This document shows, in pieces, positions 1 to 8,250 of a stretch of DNA of 35,123 bases. Position 1 is the first letter of the stretch; the number at the start of each line of letters is the position of its first letter. The translations under genes and the position numbers were made by a program. A model generated the notes under the pieces. The model made no database searches. It was not told where the DNA came from and saw nothing but the letters and a program-made list of their open reading frames with translations. This DNA comes from Aurantimonas coralicida DSM 14790 (lineage in GTDB: Bacteria > Pseudomonadota > Alphaproteobacteria > Rhizobiales > Rhizobiaceae), in contig NZ_ATXK01000017.1 of the NCBI RefSeq assembly GCF_000421645.1, forward strand, positions 1-35,123, written 5' to 3'.

Positions 1-366
1 ATGGCGACCAACGAGAAGGAGCCGGAGCAGAAGGAGTGGGCGGACGCCATCAAGGTGATCATGCCGACCTTCGAGAACGGCCTGACCCACGTCAACATCT
101 CCGGCGTCGCGCTGGCCAAGAACGCGCCGAACCGTGACAATGCCGTCAAGCTGATGGAATTCCTGTCTGGCGACGAGGCGCAGAAGATCTACGCCGAGCT
201 GAACTACGAATATCCGCTGGAGCCGGGCATCGAGGCGTCCGAACTGGTCAAGTCCTTCGGCGACCTGAAGCCCGACACGCTGCCGCTCGACGAGATCGCC
301 AAGTTCCGCACCAAGGCCTCCGAGATGGTCGACGAGGTCGGCTACGACAACGGGCCGCAGAGCTGA
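1..366 (+). CDS. Iron(III) ABC transporter substrate-binding protein, C-terminal part
   Basis: This is the last 121 residues of a periplasmic ferric-iron binding protein of the FbpA/FutA/AfuA type, which delivers Fe3+ to an inner-membrane ABC permease. The recognisable family block is THVNISGVALAKNAPNRDNA, followed by the helix KLMEFLSGDEAQKIYAELN and the YPLEPG segment that ends the C-terminal lobe. The family is normally about 330-350 residues, so roughly two thirds of the gene lie left of the window and the ATG at base 1 is almost certainly an internal methionine. The frame stays open and clean to TGA, so this end is intact. It is the last core-type gene before the eroded accessory zone. 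Substrate specificity (iron) comes from family resemblance; the metal-binding tyrosines cannot all be placed in the visible part. Confidence 0.85.
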   Translation: MATNEKEPEQKEWADAIKVIMPTFENGLTHVNISGVALAKNAPNRDNAVKLMEFLSGDEAQKIYAELNYEYPLEPGIEASELVKSFGDLKPDTLPLDEIAKFRTKASEMVDEVGYDNGPQS

Positions 367-388
367 GCCCATCTGACATGCTAACAGG

Positions 389-422
389 GCGGTGCCCGGC
401 CTATCCTCGTCCCGGGCACCGC
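389..422 (+). terminator. Hairpin after the iron-binding protein gene
   Basis: GCGGTGCCCGG at 389-399 pairs with CCGGGCACCGC at 412-422, an 11-bp perfect GC-rich stem with a 12-base loop, 23 bases after the stop of the iron-binding protein gene. No run of T follows, so it may be a weak or Rho-assisted terminator, or an mRNA-stabilising structure, rather than a classical intrinsic terminator. The rest of the gap to 547 shows no gene. Confidence 0.55.
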
Positions 423-547
423 GTCCGCCGCCGAAACTCACAGGTATTTATGGGCTAGCAAAACGAACTTATGGATACTGCGGCAGAGCAGAATTCGTGA
501 TGGTCACAACGCGGATGGGAAAAGGCCGACGGGAGTAGTCGAAGCAT

Positions 548-898
548 TTACTCGCAAGCAGGCTCGTATATGGTCGAGCCGTCGACCAGCATGAAGTCGC
601 GAGCCGGTCCATCGTCGCCCATCATGGTCCCGTGGATCGTGATGATGTGGAACGGCTCGGCTTTCCCTTCAGGGTCGACCGCGCAGACTCCAACAATTGA
701 AGTGCCGCACGTCCGCAGATCGAAGGTTTTCGCGCGGTCGGTGACGGGGTACTGGTCGACGGTTCGCCAGTCCGACGAGATCTGCAATTTGGTCGTGTCG
801 GCCGTGCTGCGATAGCGGTTGCATTCGGCGGCTGATTCGGGGGCGGCTGTCGCTGTTAATACACCGAGAGAACAGCAAAGGACGATGGTGCTGCGCAT
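548..898 (-). CDS. Small secreted protein of unknown function
   Basis: A 116-residue protein that I do not recognise. The start chosen is ATG at 898, with GGAG eight bases upstream; the open frame extends further upstream only because it runs into the broken recombinase gene. Residues 1 to about 23 form a signal peptide with a hydrophobic core (IVLCCSLGVLTATAA). The mature part has four cysteines (including CNRY, RTCGT, GVCAV and a C-terminal CE), consistent with periplasmic disulphides, and reads like a small beta-rich domain. It sits directly downstream of the recombinase remnant on the same strand, so it is probably cargo of the old integrating element. The coding frame has no internal damage. 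Confidence 0.55.
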   Translation of the reverse strand: MRSTIVLCCSLGVLTATAAPESAAECNRYRSTADTTKLQISSDWRTVDQYPVTDRAKTFDLRTCGTSIVGVCAVDPEGKAEPFHIITIHGTMMGDDGPARDFMLVDGSTIYEPACE

Positions 899-921
899 AG
901 GGTGTTCTCCGGCTTCGAGGG

Positions 922-1640
922 TCAAAGGAAGCTGGCGCCGGCGCGGTCCTTGTAGCGATTGGCGCTGCGGATATAGATGCGGACAGTCCGCGGGTCCGTG
1001 TGGCGGCTCTGGTCCATGATGCGATTGATGTCGGCGCCGCTCTCGGCCGCGCTGGTAACAAACCCGGCCCGGAGGCTCCGTCCGGCGAAGCTGCTTTACG
1101 TCCAAGCCGGCAGCGGAGGCGTACCGCTTCACGATCAGTGCCACGCTCTGTGGGGTCAAAGCGCCCTGCCCTATCAAACCGCTCTTGGTAATCGGTCGGA
1201 ATATCGGGCTATCCTCGATCCCGGCAGCCTCCAGCCACGCGCGCAACGCCTCGATGGGCCGTAGGCGCGTTCCATGCGGGATGCTGATCTCGTGGCCTGC
1301 GCCTTCTTGATCGGTCTTCGATCGAAGAATGCGAACGTCGGCTCCCTCGTCCGTAAAGCTGATGTCCCCCACGCGGAGCGCGACGAACTCGGAACGGCGG
1401 AAGGCACCGGCAAAGCCGAGAGCGAGCAAAGTATGATCCCTGATGCCCTGCACGGTGGCCGGGACGCGCGACAGCATGAGGGCAATCGCGGTGGCGGTGG
1501 CCGGTGCCTTCTGGTCAACGACGGTCCAATCTCGCGACGGATGCTGCGAATGGTTGCCTCCACAGCGGCGGAATCGGTGGTGCTGCGCAGATTCGCGGCC
1601 TTATGGGCAAATCGAATATCTGCGCGTTGAGGGCGCATTC
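922..1640 (-). pseudogene. Tyrosine recombinase/integrase, frameshifted and N-truncated
   Basis: Remnant of a phage-type site-specific recombinase read on the minus strand in three frames. The first piece (about 1640-1525) contains TTDSAAVEATIRSIRREIG. The second (about 1525-1092) has the catalytic-domain start GIRDHTLLALGFAGAFRRSE with the first active-site Arg. The third (about 1090-922) has the box II part GRSLRAGF, then SRHTDPRTVRIYIR with the nucleophilic Tyr, ending in ASFL. Each frame change fits a one-base indel, near 1525 and 1091. The His of the usual HxxR box reads Arg (GRSLR). The N-terminal core-binding domain is missing beyond about 1640, where unrelated sequence begins. It marks the left border of the accessory zone and cannot make a working enzyme. 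Confidence 0.75.
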
Positions 1641-1652
1641 GAAGGCGGCGAG

Positions 1653-1780
1653 CACGTAGGCGAAAGAGCCGCCTCCAGAACCGCGATCCGTGCCATCCGC
1701 GCGTCGATCAAAGCCGCCTGCCGATCCAGCAGGGCGTCCTTCTCAGCGTCGGTCAGCAAGCGCCGGGGCGGGTGAGTCAT
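1653..1780 (-). pseudogene. Possible IS66-type transposase N-terminal fragment
   Basis: From ATG at 1780 the minus strand encodes MTHPPRRLLTDAEKDALLDR and then a coiled-coil-like stretch (QAALIDARMARIAVLEAAL). That resembles the N-terminal leucine-zipper region of IS66 transposases. The resemblance is lost after about 42 residues, where the sequence joins the recombinase remnant. Only the N-terminus is present and it is short, so the family assignment is tentative. It could equally be an unrelated coiled-coil gene start. Confidence 0.3.
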
Positions 1781-1878
1781 GGGAATCTTGACTCATATCC
1801 AGTCCCTCAAATCAAGACAGAATGCCACCCACGTGAGCAGTTACTCCCTGAGAGCATCGCCTTCGATCGGATGGTGCA

Positions 1879-2265
1879 ACTCACCAAGATGCGGTGGCGG
1901 ATCGAGCGCGACTATCTCGAGCTCAAGCAGGAGCTTGGGCTCGGCCACTACGAGGGCCGCGGCTGGCGGGGCTTTCACCACCATCCAACGCTCTGCATCG
2001 CAGCATACGGATTCCTGATCGCCGAACGGGCGAGGTTTCCCCCCTCAGCACTCGCCCCAACCAAACCCCGACGCCTGGCGTTCCCGGAGGTCGTCCATCC
2101 CGCAGCGCCGCCACTGCGATCCGAACGGCACGTGCCAAACTCGATCGCGATCCTGCGAAGACGCCTCGCAACAGCACTCGCGCGAAGTCTCGAGCGATGT
2201 CCCTGTTGTGCAACTAAATATACATCAAGCCCAAACCTGCGCTGTTCATGACACAGTAGGATTAG
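1879..2265 (+). mobile_element. IS701-like element, 3' remnant, copy A
   Basis: The plus strand encodes the C-terminal part of an IS701-type DDE transposase: MRWRIERDYLELKQELGLG, HYEGRGWRGFHHH and YGFLIAERARFPPS. The ERDY...ELK...EGRGWRGFHHH block holds the last catalytic Glu region. The reading frame stays open to about 2217. The element end is placed at 2265, because the shared sequence GTAGGATTAG stops there in both this copy and the inverted copy at 5097-5480. The N-terminal two thirds of the transposase is missing, so this copy cannot move itself. Confidence 0.75.
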
Positions 2266-2277
2266 TACCCTTCAACG

Positions 2278-3030
2278 CTACAGCTTTTCGTCGATGATCG
2301 ACGCCATTTGCTCTGGGGAGAGAGAGCCAGCATATTTGTCGCCGTTGATGAAGAATGTGGGCGTGGCGTCGACGCCGAACTCTTGCTGCCCGCGCTCCTG
2401 CGTCTCAATGATCTGCTGCTGGAGCTCCTTGTTATTCAGGCAAGCGGTGAAGCTCTCCTCAGTGAACCCGGCCAGCTTGGCAATGTTGAGGAGCGCCACG
2501 GACGCGTTTTCGGCGCGTGCCCACGCGTCCTGCTGCTTAAACAGGACATCGAGCATCGCCGTGCGCTGGGCATCGGTCTCTGTGCAGCGCGCCAGCATGA
2601 AGGCGCCGAGCGCGCGCGGATCGAAGGGGAACTCGCGGATGATCAGCTTGGCCTTGCCGGTATCAATGTAGTCGGCCTTGATCTGCGGATAGCTGTTCTC
2701 ATGGAAGTTGGCGCAGTGTCCGCAGGTCATGGAAGCATATTCCACGATCGTCACCGGCGCGGTGGGATATCCAATCACGATGTCCGGCAACGGGCCATCG
2801 GCCATCAGCTCGGCAACATCTACGGTGGCGGAGGGCCCCGGCGCCTCGGTAGATGCGGGGCCATTGGAGGTCGTTTCGTCTGCTTGCTGCGCGGAGGCGC
2901 TGGTGCTTGCCACGTCGGTATATTCGGCGATGGCGAGGAGAAGAAGGATCGCGCCGCACCCGGCGAACCTGCGAAATAGCTGCGATGAAACAGTTATTTG
3001 AACACTACTACGGTTGGTAATCTCGGTCAC
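2278..3030 (-). CDS. DsbA-family thiol:disulphide oxidoreductase, membrane-anchored
   Basis: A 250-residue thioredoxin-fold protein. The start is GTG at 3030: GGAG lies seven bases upstream, and the longer open frame upstream overlaps the next gene antiparallel to nothing functional. A hydrophobic segment at about residues 24-35 (GCGAILLLLAIA) gives an uncleaved anchor or signal peptide, followed by a low-complexity Ser/Thr/Pro linker to about residue 75. The active site CGHC is at residues 103-106, in EYASMTCGHCANFH, and the cis-proline loop is DATPTFFINGD. These match the DsbA/Com1 group of Alphaproteobacteria (thioredoxin_4), which form or isomerise disulphides in the periplasm. The DUF1624 gene ends 44 bases upstream on the same strand, so the two may be cotranscribed. 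The gene is intact although flanked by IS remnants. Confidence 0.88.
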   Translation of the reverse strand: MTEITNRSSVQITVSSQLFRRFAGCGAILLLLAIAEYTDVASTSASAQQADETTSNGPASTEAPGPSATVDVAELMADGPLPDIVIGYPTAPVTIVEYASMTCGHCANFHENSYPQIKADYIDTGKAKLIIREFPFDPRALGAFMLARCTETDAQRTAMLDVLFKQQDAWARAENASVALLNIAKLAGFTEESFTACLNNKELQQQIIETQERGQQEFGVDATPTFFINGDKYAGSLSPEQMASIIDEKL

Positions 3031-3074
3031 TGCTGATCTCCATAGTCCAAGAGTGAGGCTTTTGGGACCACCGA

Positions 3075-3863
3075 TTATGTGGCGGCGAAGCGGGTGAAAA
3101 TGACAAGGCCGGCGATCAAGAGCGGCTGGTGGAACAGGTAGATGGGCAGCGTTCGTCGGCCGACCCAGGCGAGGCCTCGGATGACGACACCATTGGCAGG
3201 CTTTGGCGGTACGTCCCGCGTCCTTTGCTTTGACAGAAAAAGCCGGGTGCACGCAATGCCTGCGAGCGTGACGCCGAACCACGGGAAGACAGGAACAAAG
3301 TCGTTCGCCATCGGCGGTTCCGCGGCTAAGCCGACCCATGCAAGCATTCGTGTGTCGAAGGCGGACGTCTCAAAGAGGAACGGTGCCGCGAGGACCGCAA
3401 AGGAGGCGAAGAAGATCAGTCCAGTCGGAAGAGGCAGGAAGGCGAGCCCGATCACCGAGGCCAGCGCGATTGAATGCAGTATCCCGAAATAGATGAAGGC
3501 GTCGGGGAACAGGAAATAGGTAACGATCGAGATCGCGACGGCGGCCGTGATGAGTTTGACAAGCCGCTTGATGAACTTCCACCAATGAAGATTGCTGTTA
3601 TGAGCAAGAACGAGGCTGACGCCGACAAGAAACATGAAGGAGCCGGCAAGAGCTCTAGCGAAAACCGTCACCGGCCCGCTGAACATCAGATCCGGCAAAA
3701 TCAAGCCGAAGAAGTTCAGGTCCCAGCCGAAATGATAGGCGACAACACCGATGATGGCCAAGCCGCGCCAGACATCAATAAAGACGTACCGAGCTGGAGA
3801 GGCAGACTTGGCTTGGGCCGCCACCGCGGTAGCATGCATGTTCTCGCGAGCCGACAGCATCAA
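3075..3863 (-). CDS. DUF1624/heparan-alpha-glucosaminide acetyltransferase-like membrane protein
   Basis: A 262-residue polytopic membrane protein of the DUF1624 family, related to the membrane acyltransferases that acetylate sugars using acetyl-CoA. The signature N-terminal helix is FIDVWRGLAIIGVVAYHFGW (residues 28-47), with the conserved D, R and a candidate catalytic His at residue 44. About seven hydrophobic helices follow, ending in TLPIYLFHQPLLI near residue 245, typical of the acyltransferase superfamily (the YLFH box). The Met-Met start at 3863 is used; an internal Met at residue 9 (MHATAV) is a possible alternative. It lies upstream of the DsbA-like gene on the same strand. The acceptor substrate cannot be predicted. 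Confidence 0.8.
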   Translation of the reverse strand: MMLSARENMHATAVAAQAKSASPARYVFIDVWRGLAIIGVVAYHFGWDLNFFGLILPDLMFSGPVTVFARALAGSFMFLVGVSLVLAHNSNLHWWKFIKRLVKLITAAVAISIVTYFLFPDAFIYFGILHSIALASVIGLAFLPLPTGLIFFASFAVLAAPFLFETSAFDTRMLAWVGLAAEPPMANDFVPVFPWFGVTLAGIACTRLFLSKQRTRDVPPKPANGVVIRGLAWVGRRTLPIYLFHQPLLIAGLVIFTRFAAT

Positions 3864-4021
3864 GTTCCCTGGCTAACCGCTAGCAAGACCGCGCGCAAGG
3901 CGTCCTGCACTCCGACACGCCGGCTTCTCAGCAGGTGGTCAAAGAGCCGGGCGGCTGAACGCCGCGTGCCGGGTGACATCATCGAACAAGTCCTTGATGA
4001 GCGCCTCGTTGGCGTCTAGCC

Positions 4022-4038
4022 CCTCCAGCGACTAGAGG
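4022..4038 (+). promoter_or_regulatory. MerR-type operator dyad
   Basis: CCTC.AG...CT.GAGG, an interrupted 17-bp dyad (CCTCCAGCGACTAGAGG), lies just upstream of the ATG of the MerR pseudogene and overlaps its AGGAG ribosome binding site. MerR-family regulators of the CueR/HmrR/SoxR type bind dyads of this shape, usually between the -35 and -10 boxes of their own or a divergent promoter. With the regulator broken, the site is likely a relic. Confidence 0.5.
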
Positions 4039-4049
4039 AGCAAGATAAA

Positions 4050-4310
4050 ATGTCTTAACGAAGATATTCGATCAGCGAAGCTTCAGAGCGCAGCGGCGTG
4101 AAGATCACGACGATACGGTTCTATGAGGATATTGACCTGATCGCCCCCCGCTCGCACCAGTGGCAACCGCCGGCAGTACAGTGCTTCGGACATTGATTGC
4201 ATTGCCTTTATCCGGCACGCGCGCGAGCTCGGCTTCGAGATCGAAGACATACTCGGCCCTCTCGTGATGGCCCGAAGGCCAAACGCCTCGTGTGAGGAAG
4301 CCGATCCGAT
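4050..4310 (+). pseudogene. MerR-family transcriptional regulator, broken
   Basis: Remnant of the N-terminal DNA-binding half of a MerR regulator. From ATG 4050 (AGGAG at 4036-4040) the frame reads Met-Ser-stop-Arg-Arg and then YSISEASERSGVKITTIRFY, the helix-turn-helix and its wing start. A TAA at codon 3 could be a point change from a Lys codon. In the C-run at about 4125-4130 one extra base shifts the frame. The protein continues in the other frame as ARTSGNRRQYSASDI, then FIRHARELGFEIEDI, the second wing and start of the dimer helix. Homology stops at about 4310, where an L,D-transpeptidase remnant on the opposite strand begins. The effector-binding C-terminus is absent, so the inducer cannot be inferred. 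Confidence 0.75.
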
Positions 4311-4311
4311 T

Positions 4312-4982
4312 ACACCGACGACGGCCGTATGGCGCTGAACCACCTGCCCATTCTCCACGGCCTCGATCGCCGCGGCCGGAATATTGTCCATTACGTAGCG
4401 GGCCGGACTGACCTGCATCGACTGGACGCAGCCGATATTGGTTTGGAGCTGGCTGAGCCGGATGTTGGCCGGAACGTACATCGCCTTGTAGGTGTGCTCG
4501 GCGGCGACGCCGTCATCCGCAAGGCCGTGGCGGGCCTGAAAGCGTCTCACGCCGATGTCGAGGTGTCGAAAACCGGCGAGCCGTTGCCTGCCGCACGCGG
4601 CAGGTCCCCTGCTATAACAAGGCGCTCGCGCAGGATCGGAACGGCGGAATGCTGGACGCCGAGCTGGAGCTTTGCCTGGTCCGGCACCATCGGCCAGCCG
4701 CCGGCCATCACGATCTGCGTGTAGCTGTTGATCGCCTGCTGCATCGCCGTGACGGTGTTCTGAGAGAAGACCGGCTGGTGGGACGCCACGTTGCGGGCCG
4801 TCGATTGGCTCATGTCGAACTAGTCGTTCGAGCGGCCGCGCTTGGGCGCCGTCAAGCGCGTCGAGTGCAGTTTGGGGGAAAGCGGATCCGGGAAGCGCTG
4901 CCGCACCGATGGCCGCTGCGCCCGACATGAAGCGCCGGCGCGAAAGCTTGGACTGGGCGAAGCGCAACTTGCCGTCGACCAT
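4312..4982 (-). pseudogene. L,D-transpeptidase (YcbB-like) N-terminal part, frameshifted
   Basis: From ATG 4982 (AGGGGG upstream) the minus strand encodes an N-terminus with a twin-arginine-like signal, SRRRFMSGAAAIGAAALPG. A frame change near 4830 leads to MSQSTARNVASHQPVFSQNT and then AINSYTQIVMAGGWP. A second near 4555 returns to the first frame with RRFQARHGLADDGVAAEHTY, a peptidoglycan-binding repeat, and the QLQTNI...ARYVMDNIPAAAIEAVENG segment that precedes the catalytic domain. Homology ends at about HTAVVG (4314). The YkuD catalytic domain with its Cys is gone. Intact relatives are periplasmic enzymes making 3-3 peptidoglycan cross-links; this remnant cannot. Confidence 0.75.
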
Positions 4983-5096
4983 GTGGCCCCCTAGAAGAAC
5001 TCGTTCGGTCATCCGGGCAGCAGTAGCCCGCCTGTCGCAAACCAAACGAAAATGTATGGCGAAAGATCGATGAATCTGCGCCGGTTTCACCGCCCT

Positions 5097-5480
5097 CTAA
5101 TCCTACTGCGTCATAAACCTGGCAGGATTCGGTTTGGCGGATATTTCGTTGCACAACAGGGACATCGCTCGAGACTTCGCGCGAGTGCGCTTGTGAGGCG
5201 TCTTCGCAGGATCGCGATCGAGTTTGGCACGTGCCGTTCGTATCGCAGTGGCGGCGCTGCGGGATCGACGACCTCCGGGAACGCCAGGCGTCGGGGTTTG
5301 GTTGGGGCGAGTGCTGAGGGGGGGAAACCTCGCCCGTTCGGCGATCAGGAATCCGCATGCTGCTGCAGAGCGTTGCATGGTGGTGAAAGCCCCGCCAGCC
5401 GCGGCCCTCGTAGTGGCCGAGCCCAAGCTCCTGCTTGAGCTCGAGATAGTCGCGCTCGATCCGCCACCGCATCTTGGTGT
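5097..5480 (-). mobile_element. IS701-like element, 3' remnant, copy B (inverted)
   Basis: Read on the minus strand this is a near copy of 1879-2265: the same IERDYLELKQELGLGHYEGR and GWRGFHHH coding block, and the same terminal GTAGGATTAG, here ending at 5097. Relative to copy A it has scattered substitutions and a 2-base deletion after the FHHHATLC codons, which throws the reading frame. The two copies point toward each other with their 3' ends facing the 2.8 kb between them. Confidence 0.75.
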
Positions 5481-5483
5481 GGT

Positions 5484-5669
5484 CTCACCGTCACATTCAC
5501 CACCGCGGCGGCTCTCGTTCACCAGCTCATGGAAGCCCGGGACGAGCGCCGTCTTCTGAAGCAGCAACGCGATCTTCAGGCGGTGCAACTCCTCATCGTC
5601 GACGAACTCGGCTACGTGCCGCTGTCGCCGACGGGCGCGGAGCTTCTGTTCGAGGTGTTCTCGCTGTAG
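5484..5669 (+). pseudogene. IS21 IstB ATPase fragment (type 1)
   Basis: The plus strand encodes TFTTAAALVHQLMEARDERR, then LLIVDELGYVPLSPTGAELL (Walker B and the following conserved loop) and FEVFSL before a TAG. This is the middle of an IstB/DnaC-like ATPase of IS21 elements. The Walker A domain and the C-terminus are missing. It is a fragment bounded by the IS701 copy B on the left and another IS21 end on the right. Confidence 0.7.
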
Positions 5670-5673
5670 CGCG

Positions 5674-6335
5674 TCAACCATGATGTCCGGTTTGGCTGTC
5701 GCTCCCTGGTTCGGTTTGGTTGTCGCTGAGGCTGTCGCGGACGATTTGCGGTCCGCCGTCGATCCGTATTGCGGCGGAGCGCCGTCGGTAGCTTTCGGCG
5801 TTCATCTCAAGGATGGTCGCGTGGTGGACGAGACGGTCGATGGCGGCGACAGCGACAGCCTGCTCGGGGAAGACTCGGTCCCATGCGCTGAAGGGCTGAT
5901 TGGCGGCGATGGCGAGGCTGCGATGCTCGTATCGCCGGGCGATCAGCTCGAACAGGACACTGGTCTCGGCCAGATCCTTGTTGGCGTAGGTGATGTCGTC
6001 GAGGATCAGGAGGTCGAACTTGTCGAGCTTTCCCAGAGCCGCCTCCAGGGCGAGGTCGCGGCGGGCGGCCTGTAGCCGCTGCACGAGATCGGTGGTGGGG
6101 GTATAGAGGACGCGGTAGCCGGCCTCCACCAGGGCATGGCCGACGGCCGCCAGCAGATGCGTCTTGCCACTGCCGGAGTTGCCAATGGCGACCAGATTGT
6201 CGCCGGTCTCGATCCAGTCGCCGGCGGCGAGCGCGGTGACCCTGGCCTTCGGCACGGTGGGCAGCGCGGCAAAGTCGAAGGTCGCCAGGGTTTTGCCGGC
6301 AGGCAACCTGGCCTGGACGAGGTGGCCGCCATGAT
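5674..6335 (-). pseudogene. IS21 IstB ATPase (type 2), N-truncated
   Basis: Some 210 residues of a second, different IstB-type ATPase on the minus strand. Walker A is GNSGSGKTH, Walker B is LLILDDITYANKD, and the C-terminal sensor region is VAAIDRLVHHATILEMNAES followed by YRRR. The family normally has about 80 more residues at the N-terminus. Here readable homology begins at LVQARLPAGKTLATFDF near 6335, where the sequence changes into the cell wall hydrolase remnant. The frame is otherwise undamaged. IstB assists the IstA transposase in target capture; no matching istA lies beside it. Confidence 0.75.
5684..5728. repeat. IS21 terminal repeats
   Basis: Two direct copies of CGGTTTGG(C/T)TGTCGCT occur within 45 bases at the 3' end of the type-2 istB gene. 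IS21-family ends characteristically carry multiple short terminal repeats, so this is probably the IS end, close to 5680. Confidence 0.5.
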
Positions 6336-7010
6336 CTTCCGTTCGCGATATCCCGATCTTCAGCCACCCGAGGCTAGAGACCGCGCAATCAATGCGCGGT
6401 TACCCTCCAGCTTGAGCAAGCTCGCTGAAGATGCCGCTGATGAGAAGGACGACCTCCTAACGCTTGCCTATGCGCCCTCAGTTAGACCGGAGCTCTCGCT
6501 TTTCGATCACGTTCTCGGTGAGCCGAAAAGAAGCTTCGTGCCGCCGCTTGGGCCGAAGGACCATCCCTGGGCCGCAACGCCACTGCCGGCCTCCGCCTTC
6601 GCCAAGAATGAGCAGACCTGCCTTGCCAACGGCATCTACTTTGAGGCGCGCGGCGAGGAGGAGAAGGGCCAGGCCGCGGTCGGGCAGGTCATTCTGAACC
6701 GGGTGCGCAATCCAGCCTATCCAGACACCATCTGCGGCGTCGTGTATCAAAATCAAAACTGGAAGAACCGCTGCCAGTTTTCCTTCGCCTGCGACGGCAT
6801 TGAAGACCGCATCACCGATCGCCGCTCCTATGCGGCAGCCGAAATGATCGGCCATAAGGTCACCAACGGAGAGATCTGGCTTCAAAGGGTCGGTTCCGCG
6901 AACAATTACCATGCAACCTATGTCAGCCCGCGGTGGGCCCAGGCAATGGAGCGCGTCGACCAAATCGGGCTCCACATCTTTATCGAACGTTTGGCGGCGG
7001 CTGGGATTGA
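6331..7010 (+). pseudogene. SleB-type cell wall hydrolase, truncated and frameshifted
   Basis: The plus strand encodes the hydrolase_2 (SleB) domain: AFAKNEQTCLANGIYFEARG with the catalytic Glu region, GQAAVGQVILNRVRNPAYPD, TICGVVYQN, CQFSFACDG and NNYHATYVSPRWAQAMERVD. Near the end, after GLHIF, the frame goes wrong. Adding one T in the TTTAT run at about 6979-6983 restores the usual ending YRTFGGGWD with TGA at 7008-7010. Without it the frame runs on to about 7251. The N-terminus, including any signal peptide, is lost at the junction with the IS21 remnant near 6340. Intact relatives cleave peptidoglycan; this copy is likely inactive. Confidence 0.75.
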
Positions 7011-7247
7011 GTGGCGGCGCTCCGTCCAATGTATTAATTACAGCCGATTGCGAGGCTCATCCTCCACGAGAGCTATGCAACCCAGCTGCTGTGCAACGGT
7101 GTGGGTACTAATTACCTGGCTCTGTGTCCCGTCCCCGACGTCGGCGTCGGCTCTCCGCCACCCTCGTCTCATCGTGCGCCTCAGGCAAATCTACTCTATG
7201 CAATATGCAGAAGCTGGATGGCTCAATTCTCGGAAAGGTAGCGTCAC

Positions 7248-8195
7248 ATGACATCAATTGGCCTTCGTGGCCTCGCTGCTGCGGCGGTAGTTGCAGGAAT
7301 GATGGCGCCGGTGATGGCGCAGGTACCGGCCCCTGCCCCATCCTCACCGCCTTTGGAACAGCAGACACTGGAGAACGACGATTCTGTGGCGGCGACGGTC
7401 AATGGTCAGCCGATCTTAAGATCGGAGGTCTTGGAAGTGATTAGCGGCTTGCCGCCACAATACCAGCAGGTGCCGATTGGGGTACTGATACCCCAGATGG
7501 CCGAACAGATTGCTGCCGTCCGGCTCGTAGCCGAGAGGGCTTATGAGGCTGGACTTCAGAACGATCCAGAGGTGCAGGCGCGCTTGAAGAAGGAGGAACG
7601 CCGCATTGTCGGGGACGTCTGATTGCAGCGCGAGTTGGATCGTCGCATGACCGAACAGGTATTCCAAGGGGCTTTCGAGGACTACCTCGCAAACAATCCA
7701 CCGCAGGAGCTGCTGAAGGCGCGCCATATCCTGGTGGAGAGTGAAGACAAGGCCAGAGAGCTTATTGAGCAGCTCAAGAACGGAGCTGAGTTCGAGGATC
7801 TGGCCAACGCAACTACGACCGATCCATCTGGACAGCAGGCGGGAGGCGATCTCGGATGGTTTTCAAAAGGCCAGATGGTGCCTGCATTTGATGCGGCTGC
7901 ATTCGAACTAGACGCCGGTGAATTTACGACAGAGCCGGTCAAGACGCCGTTCGGATGGCATGTGATCCTGGTCGGGGAAAGGCGCACTCCTCCGCAGCCG
8001 ACTTTGCAGGAGATGAAGCCGCAGCTTCACCAACAGCTGGTCCGAACTCTGGTGTCTCAGATCATGGCTGAGGTGAAGCAAGGGGCCGACATTCAGGTGA
8101 TGGACGTGAAGGACGACCTGCCGAGTTCTCCCGAGGCAGCACAGGCAGGACCGATTTCCGGCACCGCGATCGAAAAACCGGAAGCGCAGCAGTAA
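7248..8195 (+). pseudogene. Parvulin-type peptidyl-prolyl isomerase (PpiC/SurA-like) with in-frame TGA
   Basis: A gene for a 315-residue secreted isomerase, interrupted once. From ATG 7248 it has a signal peptide (residues 1-25, ending AAAVVAGMMAPVMA) and a SurA-like N-terminal helical domain. TGA at 7620-7622 then stops it after KEERRIVGDV. The same frame continues at once with LQRELDRRMTEQVF and a complete PpiC domain: LLKARHILVESEDKARELI, GGDLGWFSKGQMVPAFD and VKTPFGWHVILV. Relatives commonly have Trp here, so a TGG to TGA change explains it. Everything else is intact, including the Pro/Ala-rich C-terminus. Intact homologues help outer-membrane proteins fold in the periplasm. Low-level read-through is possible but not shown. 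Confidence 0.8.
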
Positions 8196-8250
8196 TAGAT
8201 AGGGAAGCTCAATCCGTTGACTCGCGGCACAACCGCGCGATCCCACGCGT

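Noticed and set aside
548-1477. A single 309-codon open frame on the minus strand combining recombinase and secreted-protein sequence
   Set aside because: It is an accident of a frameshift: recombinase homology leaves this frame near 1091, and the secreted protein has its own ATG, ribosome binding site and signal peptide at 898.
3870-4019. A possible protein fragment on the minus strand (LDANEALIKDLFDDVTRHAA, then LFDHLLRSRRVGVQDALRAV in another frame)
   Set aside because: It reads protein-like in two frames, but I recognise no family and there is no start, so I do not annotate it.
7620-7622. TGA as a selenocysteine codon in the isomerase
   Set aside because: The position fits a Trp in relatives, no selenoprotein of this family is known to me, and I see no SECIS-like hairpin directly after it.
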